A stretch of DNA of 64,000 bases from an uncultured Granulosicoccaceae bacterium (GTDB taxonomy: Bacteria; Pseudomonadota; Gammaproteobacteria; Granulosicoccales; Granulosicoccaceae), in NCBI GenBank assembly GCA_937927895.1, contig CALGKA010000057.1, positions 20,993 through 84,992 on the forward strand, read 5' to 3'. How positions within the stretch are numbered: position 1 is the first letter of the stretch; every line of letters starts with the position of its first letter. The notes beneath the pieces are model-generated. The model saw nothing but the letters and a program-made list of their open reading frames with translations, was not told where the DNA came from and searched no databases. Both the position numbers and the translations under genes were made by a program. Of this stretch, positions 19,849-28,778 are shown in pieces.

Positions 19849-20742
19849 ATGAAAGTGAATGACGTTGAAATCCAAGACGACTACTCTGAAACTTTCTCCG
19901 CACAGCTGTGTCGCGTTCTGATAACAAGCATTAACGATAAATGGGCGTATGAAGCGGCTATGGAGACAAAAGGATTGGGGCGTTCAGCAACTGCGCCTCC
20001 TTGTGAAGCGACGCTTGAACGTTCAGTGTCAGCATCAGACACACCAGATGGTCGGCCCGGTTATATTGTTCAAATGATGGATCGAAAAGCTGAAACTCTT
20101 GAGAAGTGTCTTGCTCTCAGGTTGCGTAAAGGTGCCGTGCCAAATCCCCAAACCAGCGTGTTTGATTGGTTGCCAATTGAATATAAAGAATCAGAACTTG
20201 ATCTTGAAGGTAGTGTTATCCAAAGATTTGGTGATGGCTATGAGCAAGAACTTGAACTTTATGATAATCGGTTGATGTATCGCATACCAAGAATGGATGG
20301 TTTGTTTCATGTGCAAAGAAAATTCGCGATAACCGAAGCCGTCACTGGCGGAATGTTTCTCATTTTATCGGACAGCATTGAAAACTGTTTGCACGCAGCT
20401 GAAGAATCTTTAAAGGCTGCTTCTTTGATAGACGAAGTTATAGTTAAGTGTGCAGCGAGTGGCTCTAAAGTCGGTGCTAAAAACTATACCGATATGGTAG
20501 CTACCACTAACCATACTTATTGTCCGACCCTGACTGATCTCGACGACAGCCAGATAGATAAAAACGTAAAATGCATTTACGAAATTATTGTTAGTGCTGC
20601 GAGAGAGCCACAGGTAAGGCAGGGAATGAAGGTCGGTATTGAGGCTGCAACACGTTGCCCTGGTGTGTTAGGGGTTCATACAGCTAACTATGGCGGCAAA
20701 TTGGGGAAGGGTAAAATACCTCTTCACGAGCTTTTTGCCTAA
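19849..20742 (+). CDS. ftr: Formylmethanofuran:H4MPT formyltransferase (FhcD/Ftr)
   Basis: 297 residues. It transfers the formyl group between 5-formyl-H4MPT and (formyl)methanofuran in cytoplasmic formaldehyde oxidation; in bacteria it is the D subunit of the Fhc complex. Family signatures run the full length: VNDVEIQDDYSETF at the start, TPDGRPGYIVQ, FGDGYEQELEL, SGSKVGAKNY, TTNHTYCPTL and the terminal ANYGGKLGKGKIPLHELF. The start at 19849 follows GGAGG by 8 bases; an upstream TTG/ATG at 19831/19834 lies in the ribosome site. fhcA, fhcB and fhcC, normally adjacent, are absent here. It starts the operon ftr-mptG-mtdB-mch-citG-like-fae. Confidence 0.95.
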   Translation: MKVNDVEIQDDYSETFSAQLCRVLITSINDKWAYEAAMETKGLGRSATAPPCEATLERSVSASDTPDGRPGYIVQMMDRKAETLEKCLALRLRKGAVPNPQTSVFDWLPIEYKESELDLEGSVIQRFGDGYEQELELYDNRLMYRIPRMDGLFHVQRKFAITEAVTGGMFLILSDSIENCLHAAEESLKAASLIDEVIVKCAASGSKVGAKNYTDMVATTNHTYCPTLTDLDDSQIDKNVKCIYEIIVSAAREPQVRQGMKVGIEAATRCPGVLGVHTANYGGKLGKGKIPLHELFA

Positions 20743-21709
20743 GTTTAGATCAACAATAGTGCAAACGCACGGCCGATTGCACATGGGGTTTCTAGATCTA
20801 AACGGTGATCACGGGCGACAATTCGGAAGCTTTGGCGTTGGTCTTTCTGATATTCGTACTGTGGTCTCGGTGACAAACTGCGGCTCTGTGGCCGGTCCTA
20901 GTTTAATTGATGTACATGGGTTTGAAGTCGAACGTGCCAACAAGTACGCAGAGATCTTATGTCGTCACTTCGGTATTGCTGCGCACTTAAAAATTGATAT
21001 TTCAGAGAGTATCATGCCGCATGCAGGCCTTGGTTCCGGTACGCAGTTGGCGCTTGCTTTAGGGTTTGCTATTGCCAGGCTTTTTGATTTGCAGCCAAAC
21101 ACGCGTGAGATCGCTAAGTTACTGGATCGGGGCAAGCGATCGTCTATCGGTATAAGCACCTTTGATCACGGAGGCTTTCATATGGACTGCGGTTCACGCA
21201 ATGATGGTGAGCCGCCACTACCTTTTTTTAGTGTGCCATTCCCTCAGAATTGGCGGTTTTTATTGATAACTGATAATCATTTTGAAGGTCTTAATGGCAA
21301 AGAGGAAGCACATGCATTCAAGCAACTTGAACCAATAAGCGCTGCGTGTGCTGCTAGCCTTTGCCGGTTGGCCATCATGAAGTTAATACCAGGTTTGTTA
21401 GAGCAAGACATAAGCACTGCAGGCTCTGCGATCACTGAAATACAAGCATGTGTGGGAGACTACTTCGCGCCATTCCAGGGTGGTCGGTTTACAAGCCCGG
21501 CGGTTACAGATGTGCTGGAGTTTTGTGCGCGTGAGAATGCTGCAGGCTATGGCCAAAGCTCCTGGGGACCAACCGGATTTGTCCTGTGTGACAGTGAGCA
21601 GAACGCGTTAAATTTGAAGGAGGCGCTACAGCAGCAATTGCCTACTAACGATTGCATAATGCAGGTGGTGGCAGCGGCGAATACCAGCGCGAAAGTCAGC
21701 GCTGAATAG
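20735..21709 (+). CDS. mptG: Beta-ribofuranosylaminobenzene 5'-phosphate synthase-like (H4MPT biosynthesis)
   Basis: About 324 residues of the GHMP-kinase fold. RFAP synthase joins p-aminobenzoate to PRPP with decarboxylation, the committed step of H4MPT synthesis. Support comes from THGRLHMGFLDLNG at the N-terminus and MPHAGLGSGTQLALALGFAIARLF, the glycine-rich GHMP loop. STFDHGGFHMDCG and GYGQSSWGPTGFVLCDS are also present. The start is uncertain: TTG at 20735 overlaps the ftr stop by 8 bases and gives a family-like N-terminus, GTG at 20759 is a second choice, and an ATG at 20690 lies deep inside ftr. No strong ribosome site was seen, so translational coupling to ftr is likely. Confidence 0.88.
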   Translation: MPKFRSTIVQTHGRLHMGFLDLNGDHGRQFGSFGVGLSDIRTVVSVTNCGSVAGPSLIDVHGFEVERANKYAEILCRHFGIAAHLKIDISESIMPHAGLGSGTQLALALGFAIARLFDLQPNTREIAKLLDRGKRSSIGISTFDHGGFHMDCGSRNDGEPPLPFFSVPFPQNWRFLLITDNHFEGLNGKEEAHAFKQLEPISAACAASLCRLAIMKLIPGLLEQDISTAGSAITEIQACVGDYFAPFQGGRFTSPAVTDVLEFCARENAAGYGQSSWGPTGFVLCDSEQNALNLKEALQQQLPTNDCIMQVVAAANTSAKVSAE

Positions 21710-21765
21710 TGATGGCATCAGTCAAAGGAAATTTGTAGAGGGTTTTTTAAAAGTACGGAGATATC

Positions 21766-22659
21766 ATGAAGTCGAAAATTATGCATATGTTTTTCCCAGG
21801 TAAAAATGTAAGCCCGTTTGACGTCAATATGATTATAGATGCAGGTTACAGCTCGGTGATTCCGTACGGTTCTCTAGAAGCTAACGATGTAACCGCGTTA
21901 ACCCAGGATTGTATCTATTCAAGGCCGCCAGGCAGTGCAGGTGATACCGGTTTGTTTATCGGTGGCTGGGATGTCAACTTTGCAGAAGATATGTATAAAG
22001 AGGCGCGGGACAGCATGCAGCCCCCTTTTGAGGTATCGATACTAATAGATCCTAATGGCGCGTATTCAACCGCCGCTGCTATGGTTGCAATGATTACCCA
22101 TCACTTAAAGCAGAAGGGAAAGAGCATCAGTGGTAGCAAGTTGACTATTTTTGGCGGTGGGCCTGTAGGTAATTGTACGGCAGTGCTCGCAGCCAAAGCA
22201 GGGGCTAATGTATGCATCGCTCGACTCACTGCTGCAACTGATGAAAAGCGCAAACAGGTTGAAGACTTTCTAAGCCGTTATAACGTTAGCGCCACGCAGG
22301 TAGATGCACCAGATGATCAAGGCAAATTGGTAGCGCTTAAAGGGACAGACGTAATTATATGCTCTGCCAAAGCCGGAGTAGAAATATTAAGTGAAACTAT
22401 TATGTCTAAAGCCTGTGAAGCAACAATCGCCGCTGATGTAAATGCTGTACCGCCGGCAGGTGTGGCAGGGGTCGGCTTACAAGATGCAGGTACTCCATTG
22501 CCTTATCTCGAATCATGTCAAGGTATTGGGGCGCTTGCCATCGGTAATATCAAGTACAAAACTCAACAGGCATTGCTACATAAAATGCAAGATAACGGTG
22601 TTCAGCACCTGGGCATGGAAGAAACACTACAGATAGCAAACTCGATAGTGGAGCAATAA
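21766..22659 (+). CDS. mtdB: Methylene-H4MPT dehydrogenase
   Basis: 297 residues, the length of MtdB. It oxidises methylene-H4MPT to methenyl-H4MPT with NAD(P)+. The N-terminus KIMHMFFPGKNVSPFDVNMIIDAGY matches MtdB rather than the folate-using MtdA. The Rossmann motif is FGGGPVGNCTAVLAAKAGANV. SDVNAVPPAG-like AADVNAVPPAGVAGVGL and IGALAIGNIKYKTQ complete the pattern. A good GGAG site precedes the ATG. It lies between the RFAP synthase gene and mch, spaced one base from mch. Confidence 0.95.
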   Translation: MKSKIMHMFFPGKNVSPFDVNMIIDAGYSSVIPYGSLEANDVTALTQDCIYSRPPGSAGDTGLFIGGWDVNFAEDMYKEARDSMQPPFEVSILIDPNGAYSTAAAMVAMITHHLKQKGKSISGSKLTIFGGGPVGNCTAVLAAKAGANVCIARLTAATDEKRKQVEDFLSRYNVSATQVDAPDDQGKLVALKGTDVIICSAKAGVEILSETIMSKACEATIAADVNAVPPAGVAGVGLQDAGTPLPYLESCQGIGALAIGNIKYKTQQALLHKMQDNGVQHLGMEETLQIANSIVEQ

Positions 22660-22660
22660 T

Positions 22661-23623
22661 ATGGGAACCCCCAATGCTAATGCGGCGAGAGTTTTTACCA
22701 CGCTCTGTGCAAATTCTGACTCCCTTAGAGTAGCAGTACTGGCACTCGACAACGGTGTAACTCTTGTTGATGCTGGCTGTGAATGCACAGGAAGCATTGA
22801 GGCTGGTTTGTTGGTTGCCCGTATTTGTATGGCGGATCTTTCCTCAGTTAAGCTGTCTATGGCAGGCCCTGGTGCCGCATGGCCAACATTAGTAGAGGTG
22901 TCTACTAGCCAGCCATTGCTTTCTTGTTTGGGGTGTCAGTATGCGGGCTGGAATTTACAGATTGAGGAAAATAGCCAATCGTATAACGCCATGGCATCAG
23001 GCCCGGGCCGAATAAAAGCCAACAAAGAAAATATTATTAAAGAATTCGGTTTTACAGACGCTGCGGGTGTAGCTACTTTTGTGCTGGAGGCAGATGCGCT
23101 GCCGCCATTAGGGCTCACTGAAAAAATCGCAGCAGATTGCGGTATAAATACGGAAAAACTAAATATTGTTGTTACCCCAACGGGCTCATTGGCGGGCTCA
23201 GTGCAGATAGCATCACGCGTGGTTGAAGTTGCCATGCACAAAGCACATGAGCTAAAGTTCCCAGTAGATAAAATATTGGAAGGCATTGGTACAACGCCAT
23301 TGCCACCGCCCATCGCAAATGATTTCATCACTGCTATGGGACGTACCAACGATGCTATGTTATACGCGGGACGTGTGCATTTATTCGTGAACGCTGACTC
23401 AGAGCAGGCTGAGGCGCTTGCCAACGATCTGCCGAGCTGCAACTCAAAAGATTACGGTAAGCCTTTCGCTGAATTATTCAAAGAAGTTAATTATGACTTT
23501 TTTAGAATTGATCCCTATTTGTTTAGTCCATCTATGGTCACTGTTAGTTCGCTGATTTCCGGTAAGAGTTTTTCCAGCGGTAGAATAAATAACGATCTAC
23601 TGAATAAATCGTTCGGTTTATAA
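22661..23623 (+). CDS. mch: Methenyl-H4MPT cyclohydrolase
   Basis: 320 residues. It hydrolyses methenyl-H4MPT to 5-formyl-H4MPT, the step between MtdB and Ftr. The sequence is family-like throughout (NGVTLVDAGCECTGSIEAGLLVARICMADL, PLLSCLGCQYAGW, ASGPGRIKA, VTPTGSLAGSVQIASRVVEVAMHKAHEL, and the C-terminal SPSMVTVSSLISGKSFSSG). It begins one base after mtdB and is followed one base later by the CitG-like gene, so all are one transcript. Confidence 0.96.
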   Translation: MGTPNANAARVFTTLCANSDSLRVAVLALDNGVTLVDAGCECTGSIEAGLLVARICMADLSSVKLSMAGPGAAWPTLVEVSTSQPLLSCLGCQYAGWNLQIEENSQSYNAMASGPGRIKANKENIIKEFGFTDAAGVATFVLEADALPPLGLTEKIAADCGINTEKLNIVVTPTGSLAGSVQIASRVVEVAMHKAHELKFPVDKILEGIGTTPLPPPIANDFITAMGRTNDAMLYAGRVHLFVNADSEQAEALANDLPSCNSKDYGKPFAELFKEVNYDFFRIDPYLFSPSMVTVSSLISGKSFSSGRINNDLLNKSFGL

Positions 23624-23624
23624 A

Positions 23625-24551
23625 TTGAAGAGCGTGAAGGAACTTAATGCGATAGCAAATTGTTATTATCGTGCTTGCCTTGCAGATATAAGCGCTATTA
23701 AGCCCGGTAATGTTAGTATTTATAGTGCAGGGCATGGCATGCAAGCTGACGACTTTCAACGCAGCGCGGTAGTAACAGCAAGCGTATTGAATCGTGATCT
23801 ACCTTGCGTGCCCGGAGAGTTAGGTAAATCTATCTGGTTAGGCGCAAAAGCCACTATTGATGAAGTTGGCTGTAATACAAACCTTGGTATATTGCTGCTT
23901 TGCTTTCCACTTGCTCATGCTGCGTCATCATGCGACACTAACAAAACAATATCGAACAGCCTTGCAAAGGTATTACAAATTGCAGATACAACAGACACCC
24001 AATATGTCTTTGATGCAGTTTGTTTAATGCAGCCAGCAGGGCTTGGGAGGAAAAACCAACACGATGTCAATCAACCTGCAAGCGCGGGTTTGCAAGCAGT
24101 GATGCAAACCAGTGCAAATCAAGACAGGATTGCTTGGCAATATGCCAATAACTTTGATGACATATTTAGTTTTGGTATGCAATCTTTGTTTTCTACATAC
24201 AGTGATGCGCGTAGGCGTTTTGATGACATCGAGAAATTAAGTGTGATGACATCAGACCTGTTCATGAGCTTCCTTGCGGAAATTCCTGATACGCACATCG
24301 TTAGAAAACATGGCGCGACCATGGCGGAAGCTGTTCGCGATGAGGCCCGTAAGCGAAGGATCGAGATCAACACTAGTGATCAGGCAGTGAAAAAAAAACT
24401 ACTGACTGAATTTGACGAACTGTTGAAGTTAAGGGGTATTAACCCTGGGACAAGCGCTGACTTAACTGTCGCGGTGATGTATGCAGCACAGCTCGAATAT
24501 TTACGTAGCATAGATCAGTGCAATATTAAGGCAGAAGCTCGGACCAGTTAA
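23625..24551 (+). CDS. CitG/MdcB-like triphosphoribosyl-dephospho-CoA synthase family protein
   Basis: 308 residues with a TTG start directly after the mch stop. The family signatures are the N-terminal [43 protein letters not shown], the central HDVNQP and [25 protein letters not shown]. CitG makes the prosthetic group of citrate lyase from ATP and dephospho-CoA, but no citrate or malonate lyase genes are here. Homologues travel with bacterial H4MPT clusters, where they may attach a ribosyl-phosphate in H4MPT or methanofuran synthesis; that role is inferred. Confidence 0.85.
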   Translation: MKSVKELNAIANCYYRACLADISAIKPGNVSIYSAGHGMQADDFQRSAVVTASVLNRDLPCVPGELGKSIWLGAKATIDEVGCNTNLGILLLCFPLAHAASSCDTNKTISNSLAKVLQIADTTDTQYVFDAVCLMQPAGLGRKNQHDVNQPASAGLQAVMQTSANQDRIAWQYANNFDDIFSFGMQSLFSTYSDARRRFDDIEKLSVMTSDLFMSFLAEIPDTHIVRKHGATMAEAVRDEARKRRIEINTSDQAVKKKLLTEFDELLKLRGINPGTSADLTVAVMYAAQLEYLRSIDQCNIKAEARTS

Positions 24552-24583
24552 TTTTAATATTATTAAGTGGGGGATTAAATCTC

Positions 24584-25096
24584 ATGGCGAGAATAAATAG
24601 AGTAATGGTTGGTGAGTCACTAGTGGGTGATGGAAACGAGGTTGCACACGTTGATCTTATTATCGGGCCGCGTGGTTCGGCCGCAGAAACTGCGTTTTGT
24701 AATGGCTTGGTAAACAATAAAGATGGCTTCACCAGTTTGTTGGCTGTGGTTGCACCTAACGTACCTGCGAAGCCGAACACGTTAATGTTCAATAAAGTAA
24801 CAATGAAAAACGCTACTCAGGCAGTGCAAATGTTTGGCCCTGCGCAGCGTGGTGTTGCACGAGCTGTTATGGAGTGTGTTGCTGAAGGTACAGTCCCTGC
24901 GGAAGAGGCAGATGATCTATACATCTCTGTGGGTGTTTTTATTCACTGGGAAGCAACAGATGACGCGAAGATTGAATCGTATAACTTCGCTGCCACCAAA
25001 GAAGCATTAGAAAGAGCCGTTAATGGCCAGCCTAATGTTCACGATGTATTGGCTAACCGAAACGCTGAACACCCGTTCGCGGCAAACAATAGCTAA
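24584..25096 (+). CDS. fae: Formaldehyde-activating enzyme
   Basis: 170 residues, the usual Fae length. It accelerates condensation of formaldehyde with H4MPT to methylene-H4MPT, the entry to the pathway, in the cytoplasm. The active-site segment [24 protein letters not shown] holds the conserved catalytic His (His22). The rest ([45 protein letters not shown]) is full-length and intact. It is the last gene of the ftr-fae run. A GC-rich hairpin without T-run lies at 25126-25147. Confidence 0.97.
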   Translation: MARINRVMVGESLVGDGNEVAHVDLIIGPRGSAAETAFCNGLVNNKDGFTSLLAVVAPNVPAKPNTLMFNKVTMKNATQAVQMFGPAQRGVARAVMECVAEGTVPAEEADDLYISVGVFIHWEATDDAKIESYNFAATKEALERAVNGQPNVHDVLANRNAEHPFAANNS

Positions 25097-25225
25097 TTGC
25101 TAAGTAATTTAGTTTTGTTTTGTGCTCCCTGCTATCCGGCAGGGGGCGCTATTCGTGGGGTCTAATTTGGATGGGCACTAATTAATAAGTCTCTAATTAT
25201 TCAGTCACTACAAATTTATCTATAC

Positions 25226-26095
25226 TTAGTCATCGTCCTGTTGACTTGAAAATGCCATATACAATTGTTGCTTGTGGCTCTTACTTTTAATGGCTTGCCT
25301 CTCGGCATGCGTCGCCAAATACATTGCACGCAACTGCATATTGGCAGCGGGTGAAAGTGATGTGCCTTCGCATATTGTCTTAAATAACTCACCGCCGACA
25401 AAGCTTAAGTCTTGGGTTAAATAAAGCCTCTGTAATAAATTGCTAGCAAGCATATTGTGCAACATTGCAGGGCCGGTTTGAAGGTAGGCGTTGCGCGCCG
25501 ATATGCTATGCAGATACGCAACGGCAGCCTCGGCGGATACAGACTGTTGATCATCAGTCAGTACAACATCAAAACCTTCAGCCTTAAGGGTTTCTATACG
25601 CTCCTGTGGCGCTTGTAGTGTGGCCAATAAGGTAACCTTGCCTTCGGCTTTAGTAAGCAGGCTGAAATTAAAATCTAGTGATGAACTCAGAATCACCACA
25701 CGCGGCGCTGAACTTAAGCCCATGCGATCCCTGAAGGATTTGATCGCTGAATGATCGCTGGTTAAATTTAAAATATTGCCTAGCTCTTCAGACTCAAGCG
25801 AGCGTAGATACCCGCTGTGAGTCACCAGCACATCAGCGTGTGCCTGTAGGTGGCAGAAAAGGTTCCAGTCTAGGTCGCTTCTGATGCTGCTAGGTGTAGT
25901 CATGCCAGAGCGTGCAGACTGATCTGCGAGCGCAATTCGACCATCGAGTGATGTAAGTAAGTTGGCATAGATGAGCGGTGCAGAGCTCGCAGAAGGGGCT
26001 AGTGATTCATCTAGAAACTCAGCAGCGAGTGCATCTGTAGACAGGCCGATACTTTTCTGTTCTGGATAAAGTTTTAACAGCGTTGATTCAGACAT
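25226..26095 (-). CDS. RibD C-terminal/dihydrofolate-reductase-like protein
   Basis: 289 residues. LIYANLLTSLDGRIALAD near residue 45 is the substrate/NADPH-binding start of the RibD reductase (DHFR-like) fold, and ADVLVTHSGYLRS follows as in RibD. The C-terminal half keeps the GP-x-M-LHNMLASNLLQRLYLTQ pattern. There is no deaminase domain. Similar reductases accompany H4MPT genes in methylotrophs, where dihydromethanopterin reductase is needed, so a pterin reductase role is plausible but not proven. It is transcribed divergently from the carbinolamine dehydratase gene, 72 bp away. Confidence 0.7.
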   Translation of the reverse strand: MSESTLLKLYPEQKSIGLSTDALAAEFLDESLAPSASSAPLIYANLLTSLDGRIALADQSARSGMTTPSSIRSDLDWNLFCHLQAHADVLVTHSGYLRSLESEELGNILNLTSDHSAIKSFRDRMGLSSAPRVVILSSSLDFNFSLLTKAEGKVTLLATLQAPQERIETLKAEGFDVVLTDDQQSVSAEAAVAYLHSISARNAYLQTGPAMLHNMLASNLLQRLYLTQDLSFVGGELFKTICEGTSLSPAANMQLRAMYLATHAERQAIKSKSHKQQLYMAFSSQQDDD

Positions 26096-26167
26096 GGAGT
26101 GGTAAAACCTGATCTAGGAAACCTATGTATTGTATTATGGCACGTCATTAATGTAGGAATATTTGCC

Positions 26168-26551
26168 ATGACTGCAGACAGAGGTTCCGACACCGTGTAC
26201 TCAGAAGCGGAAATCACCCAGCGGCTCAGAGCCGAACTGCCGCATTGGTATTATGAAGACGGTTGGATTCGTCGCAAGTATAAAACTACAGGCTGGAAAG
26301 GCACCTTAATGGTGATAAACGCAGTAGGGCACTTGGCAGAAATTGCATGGCATCATCCAGATATATCAGCGTCTTATGCCTTTGTTATCGTCAAACTCAA
26401 AAACCATGCGGCTAAAGGTGTCACTGATAAAGACTTTGAATTGGCAGCTAAAATTGAAGAGTTCGTTCAATGGCAACCAGCGGCCGCTGATGGAGCCCTT
26501 GAAGGAACACCTGATGACCCAAGATTTAAATATATTAAATATGACGAATAG
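26168..26551 (+). CDS. 4a-hydroxytetrahydrobiopterin dehydratase-like protein
   Basis: 127 residues with the start at ATG 26168, preceded by TAGGA; the reading frame stays open upstream but has no support there. It has the pterin-4a-carbinolamine dehydratase fold: WYYEDGWIRRKYKT, the VGHLAEIAWHHPDIS signature with the two ligand His residues, and VTDKDFELAAKIEEF. Classical enzymes recycle tetrahydrobiopterin for phenylalanine hydroxylase. Here it leads an operon with a DHPS-like and a DUF447 gene, as in other methylotroph H4MPT clusters, so the substrate is more likely a methanopterin derivative. Confidence 0.9.
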   Translation: MTADRGSDTVYSEAEITQRLRAELPHWYYEDGWIRRKYKTTGWKGTLMVINAVGHLAEIAWHHPDISASYAFVIVKLKNHAAKGVTDKDFELAAKIEEFVQWQPAAADGALEGTPDDPRFKYIKYDE

Positions 26552-26609
26552 TGGCTATGCAGTTGGGTGCGAGCCTCGCTAGTATTCCAGTGGCTTAACA
26601 AAGCCCCAA

Positions 26610-28100
26610 TTGGCCAACAGAAATCACGTGAATCAGGTAATTGAAAAGCAGCATTATTTATTTTTAACCGGCCATATGGCAGAAGACAATTTGCGCGCGC
26701 AGTTAAAGCAAATAGGCGAGACTGCAGTTAGCAATACTTTTAGTTGGGAGGTGATAAATGTTGGCGTCAAGGTAGCCGCTTTGATGACTGACAGCTTACT
26801 GATTAAGCGCTTACCCAATTTACTTTCTGATATTAAGCCACCGAGTAAAATATTTTTACCTGGTCTTTTCGGTAGTGATGCTGAGCGACTGACCGAACAC
26901 TTTGAAATCCCATTTAAAAAAGGACCAACAGACTTACGTGATCTGCCGGAGTTCTTTGGTGGTGCTGCAAAAGATATAAATCTTAGTAAATACAGTTGCC
27001 GTATTTTTGCAGAGATTGTTGATGCGCCGTCGTTAACGCCTGAGCAAATATTGCAGCGTGCACTTTACTATCGAAGCAGCGGGGCTGATGTTATTGATAT
27101 TGGTGGCCTGCCAGGTAGAGACTTTCCACACTTAGATGAATCCGTGCGCTTGTTAAAAGCGGAAGGTTTGAAAGTCAGTGTTGATAGCGCCAGTCAAGAT
27201 GAACTGCTGTGTGGTGCTAAAGCAGGAGCTGACTATTTGCTTAGCTTGACTGAAGATACGCTGTGGATGGCAGAAGAGACCAGCGCCGTGCCTATTCTTA
27301 TTCCTAAAACTCCCAGTGATCAAGAGTCTCTCTATCAGGCTATTGATACGTTAACTAGTAAATCGATCCCGTTTTATGCAGATCCCATACTTGATCCCTT
27401 GTTAATGGGTTTTACTGACTCAGTGCTAAGGTATAAAACTCTCAGAGACAAATACCCCGACTGCCAAATATTTATGGGTATTGGAAATGTTACCGAATTA
27501 ATGGATGCAGACAGTGCCGGTGCAAATGCATTGTTAATGGCAATTGTCGAAGAGCTTGGTATACAGGGCGTGCTGACCACAGAGGTCAGTGATCACGCCG
27601 TTCGTTCAGTTCTAGAGTCTGATCTATCGCGCCGAATTATGCATGCTGCCGGAGCTGATAAGACTTTACCTAAGCACTATCATAAAGGAATGTTAAGCCT
27701 TCATGAGCGTAAGCCGTTTCCCTATCAGCCTGATGAAATCGCCCAGTTGGCTGACACTATTCGAGAAAACAATTACCGTATACAAGTAAGCGTGGAAGGT
27801 GTGCATCTATATAACAAAGATACTTATAAAGTGGCCACTGATCCGTTTGAGTTGATGAAAGAGCTTGAGGTAAAAGAAGATTGGACACACAGTTTTTATC
27901 TTGGTGTTGAGCTCGCACGTGCACAAGTTGCCTGGCAACTCGGTAAGCGCTATGTACAAGATCACGAGCTCAAATGGGGTGTGGCTGATCGTACAGTGCA
28001 ATCTGAATGGTTGCAGGAATCACTAGATGCGCAAGACACGCAAATCGACAATACTAATGCTGGCGCTAAGCCAAAAGATTCCGACCAAGGTGAAGGTTAA
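26610..28100 (+). CDS. Dihydropteroate-synthase-related protein (DUF6513-type N-terminus)
   Basis: 496 residues. The N-terminal 120 residues (LFLTGHMAEDNLRAQLKQIG..., IFLPGLFGSD) form the DUF6513-like domain. The central part (GADVIDIGGLPGRDFPHLDESVRLLKAEGLKVSVDSA, PFYADPILDPLLMGF) is a TIM-barrel pterin-binding domain related to FolP. The C-terminal tail is specific to this family. These proteins occur in H4MPT gene clusters and are thought to act in pterin cofactor synthesis. The start codon is TTG at 26610, 58 bp after the dehydratase gene; the operon runs on to the DUF447 gene. Confidence 0.87.
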   Translation: MANRNHVNQVIEKQHYLFLTGHMAEDNLRAQLKQIGETAVSNTFSWEVINVGVKVAALMTDSLLIKRLPNLLSDIKPPSKIFLPGLFGSDAERLTEHFEIPFKKGPTDLRDLPEFFGGAAKDINLSKYSCRIFAEIVDAPSLTPEQILQRALYYRSSGADVIDIGGLPGRDFPHLDESVRLLKAEGLKVSVDSASQDELLCGAKAGADYLLSLTEDTLWMAEETSAVPILIPKTPSDQESLYQAIDTLTSKSIPFYADPILDPLLMGFTDSVLRYKTLRDKYPDCQIFMGIGNVTELMDADSAGANALLMAIVEELGIQGVLTTEVSDHAVRSVLESDLSRRIMHAAGADKTLPKHYHKGMLSLHERKPFPYQPDEIAQLADTIRENNYRIQVSVEGVHLYNKDTYKVATDPFELMKELEVKEDWTHSFYLGVELARAQVAWQLGKRYVQDHELKWGVADRTVQSEWLQESLDAQDTQIDNTNAGAKPKDSDQGEG

Positions 28101-28106
28101 AAGCCA

Positions 28107-28685
28107 ATGAATAATGAGATGATACGAGAATGCATCGTCACAACTATTGATGAGCACAGCAAGCCGCAAATAGCACCGATGGGGGTGTGGTGGAAGGGTG
28201 AGCATCTGGTGTTGGCACCTTTTAAACCGTCGACCACACTGGATAATTTATTATCAACAAGCCACGCAGTGGTGAACTTCACCGATGATGTACAAGTATT
28301 TGCAGGTTGCTTAACCGGGCGTTATAACTGGCCGTTAGCACCCACTGAGAAAATGAAAGGCAATAGGCTCAAGTCTGCCCTTCGTCATTTGGAACTGCAG
28401 CTTGTGGAGCAGCAAGACGATGATCTGCGTCCAAAGTGCTACTGTAAGCCTGTTGCTGATATCACGCATGCGCCGTTTAACGGGTTTAACAGAGCTCAGG
28501 CAGCGGTGTTAGAATTGGCTATTCTGGTGAGTCGGCTGCATATGCTAGAGGCTGCGAAAATCCACAGTGAAATAGAGTATTTAACAATAGCCATAGATAA
28601 GACTGCAGGTTCAAAAGAACGCGAAGCGTGGGGTTGGTTAATGGAAAGGGTGGATACTCACTTTAAGAATACCCAAATGGCATAA
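28107..28685 (+). CDS. DUF447 family protein of H4MPT clusters
   Basis: 192 residues. The N-terminal IRECIVTTIDEHSKPQIAPMGVWW is the split-barrel flavin-reductase-like start of DUF447, and the FTDDVQVFAGCLTGRYNWP and FNRAQAAVLELAILVSRLHML segments agree. The family is found in methanogens and methylotrophs with H4MPT, and its function is not settled; reduction of a pterin or flavin-dependent chemistry is a guess. It starts 6 bp after the DHPS-like gene and ends the H4MPT block. Confidence 0.85.
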   Translation: MNNEMIRECIVTTIDEHSKPQIAPMGVWWKGEHLVLAPFKPSTTLDNLLSTSHAVVNFTDDVQVFAGCLTGRYNWPLAPTEKMKGNRLKSALRHLELQLVEQQDDDLRPKCYCKPVADITHAPFNGFNRAQAAVLELAILVSRLHMLEAAKIHSEIEYLTIAIDKTAGSKEREAWGWLMERVDTHFKNTQMA

Positions 28686-28718
28686 GAGCTATTTATCGCT
28701 AAACAAAATCTGTCGTAT

Positions 28719-28748
28719 AAAAAAGGCGAGGTATAAAACCCCGCCTCC
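28719..28748 (-). terminator. Terminator of the leftward operon
   Basis: Read on the minus strand, AGGCGGGGT-TTTAT-ACCTCGCCT forms a 9-bp stem with one G-U, followed by six T. It ends transcription coming from the gene at 28779-29486. Confidence 0.85.
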
Positions 28749-28778
28749 ACAAAAAGCGTTAGTAGCCTGCGTTAAAGC

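Noticed and set aside
25126..25147. Terminator after fae
   Set aside because: CCCTGC/GCAGGG forms a hairpin, but no T-run follows on either strand, so it is not called as a Rho-independent terminator.
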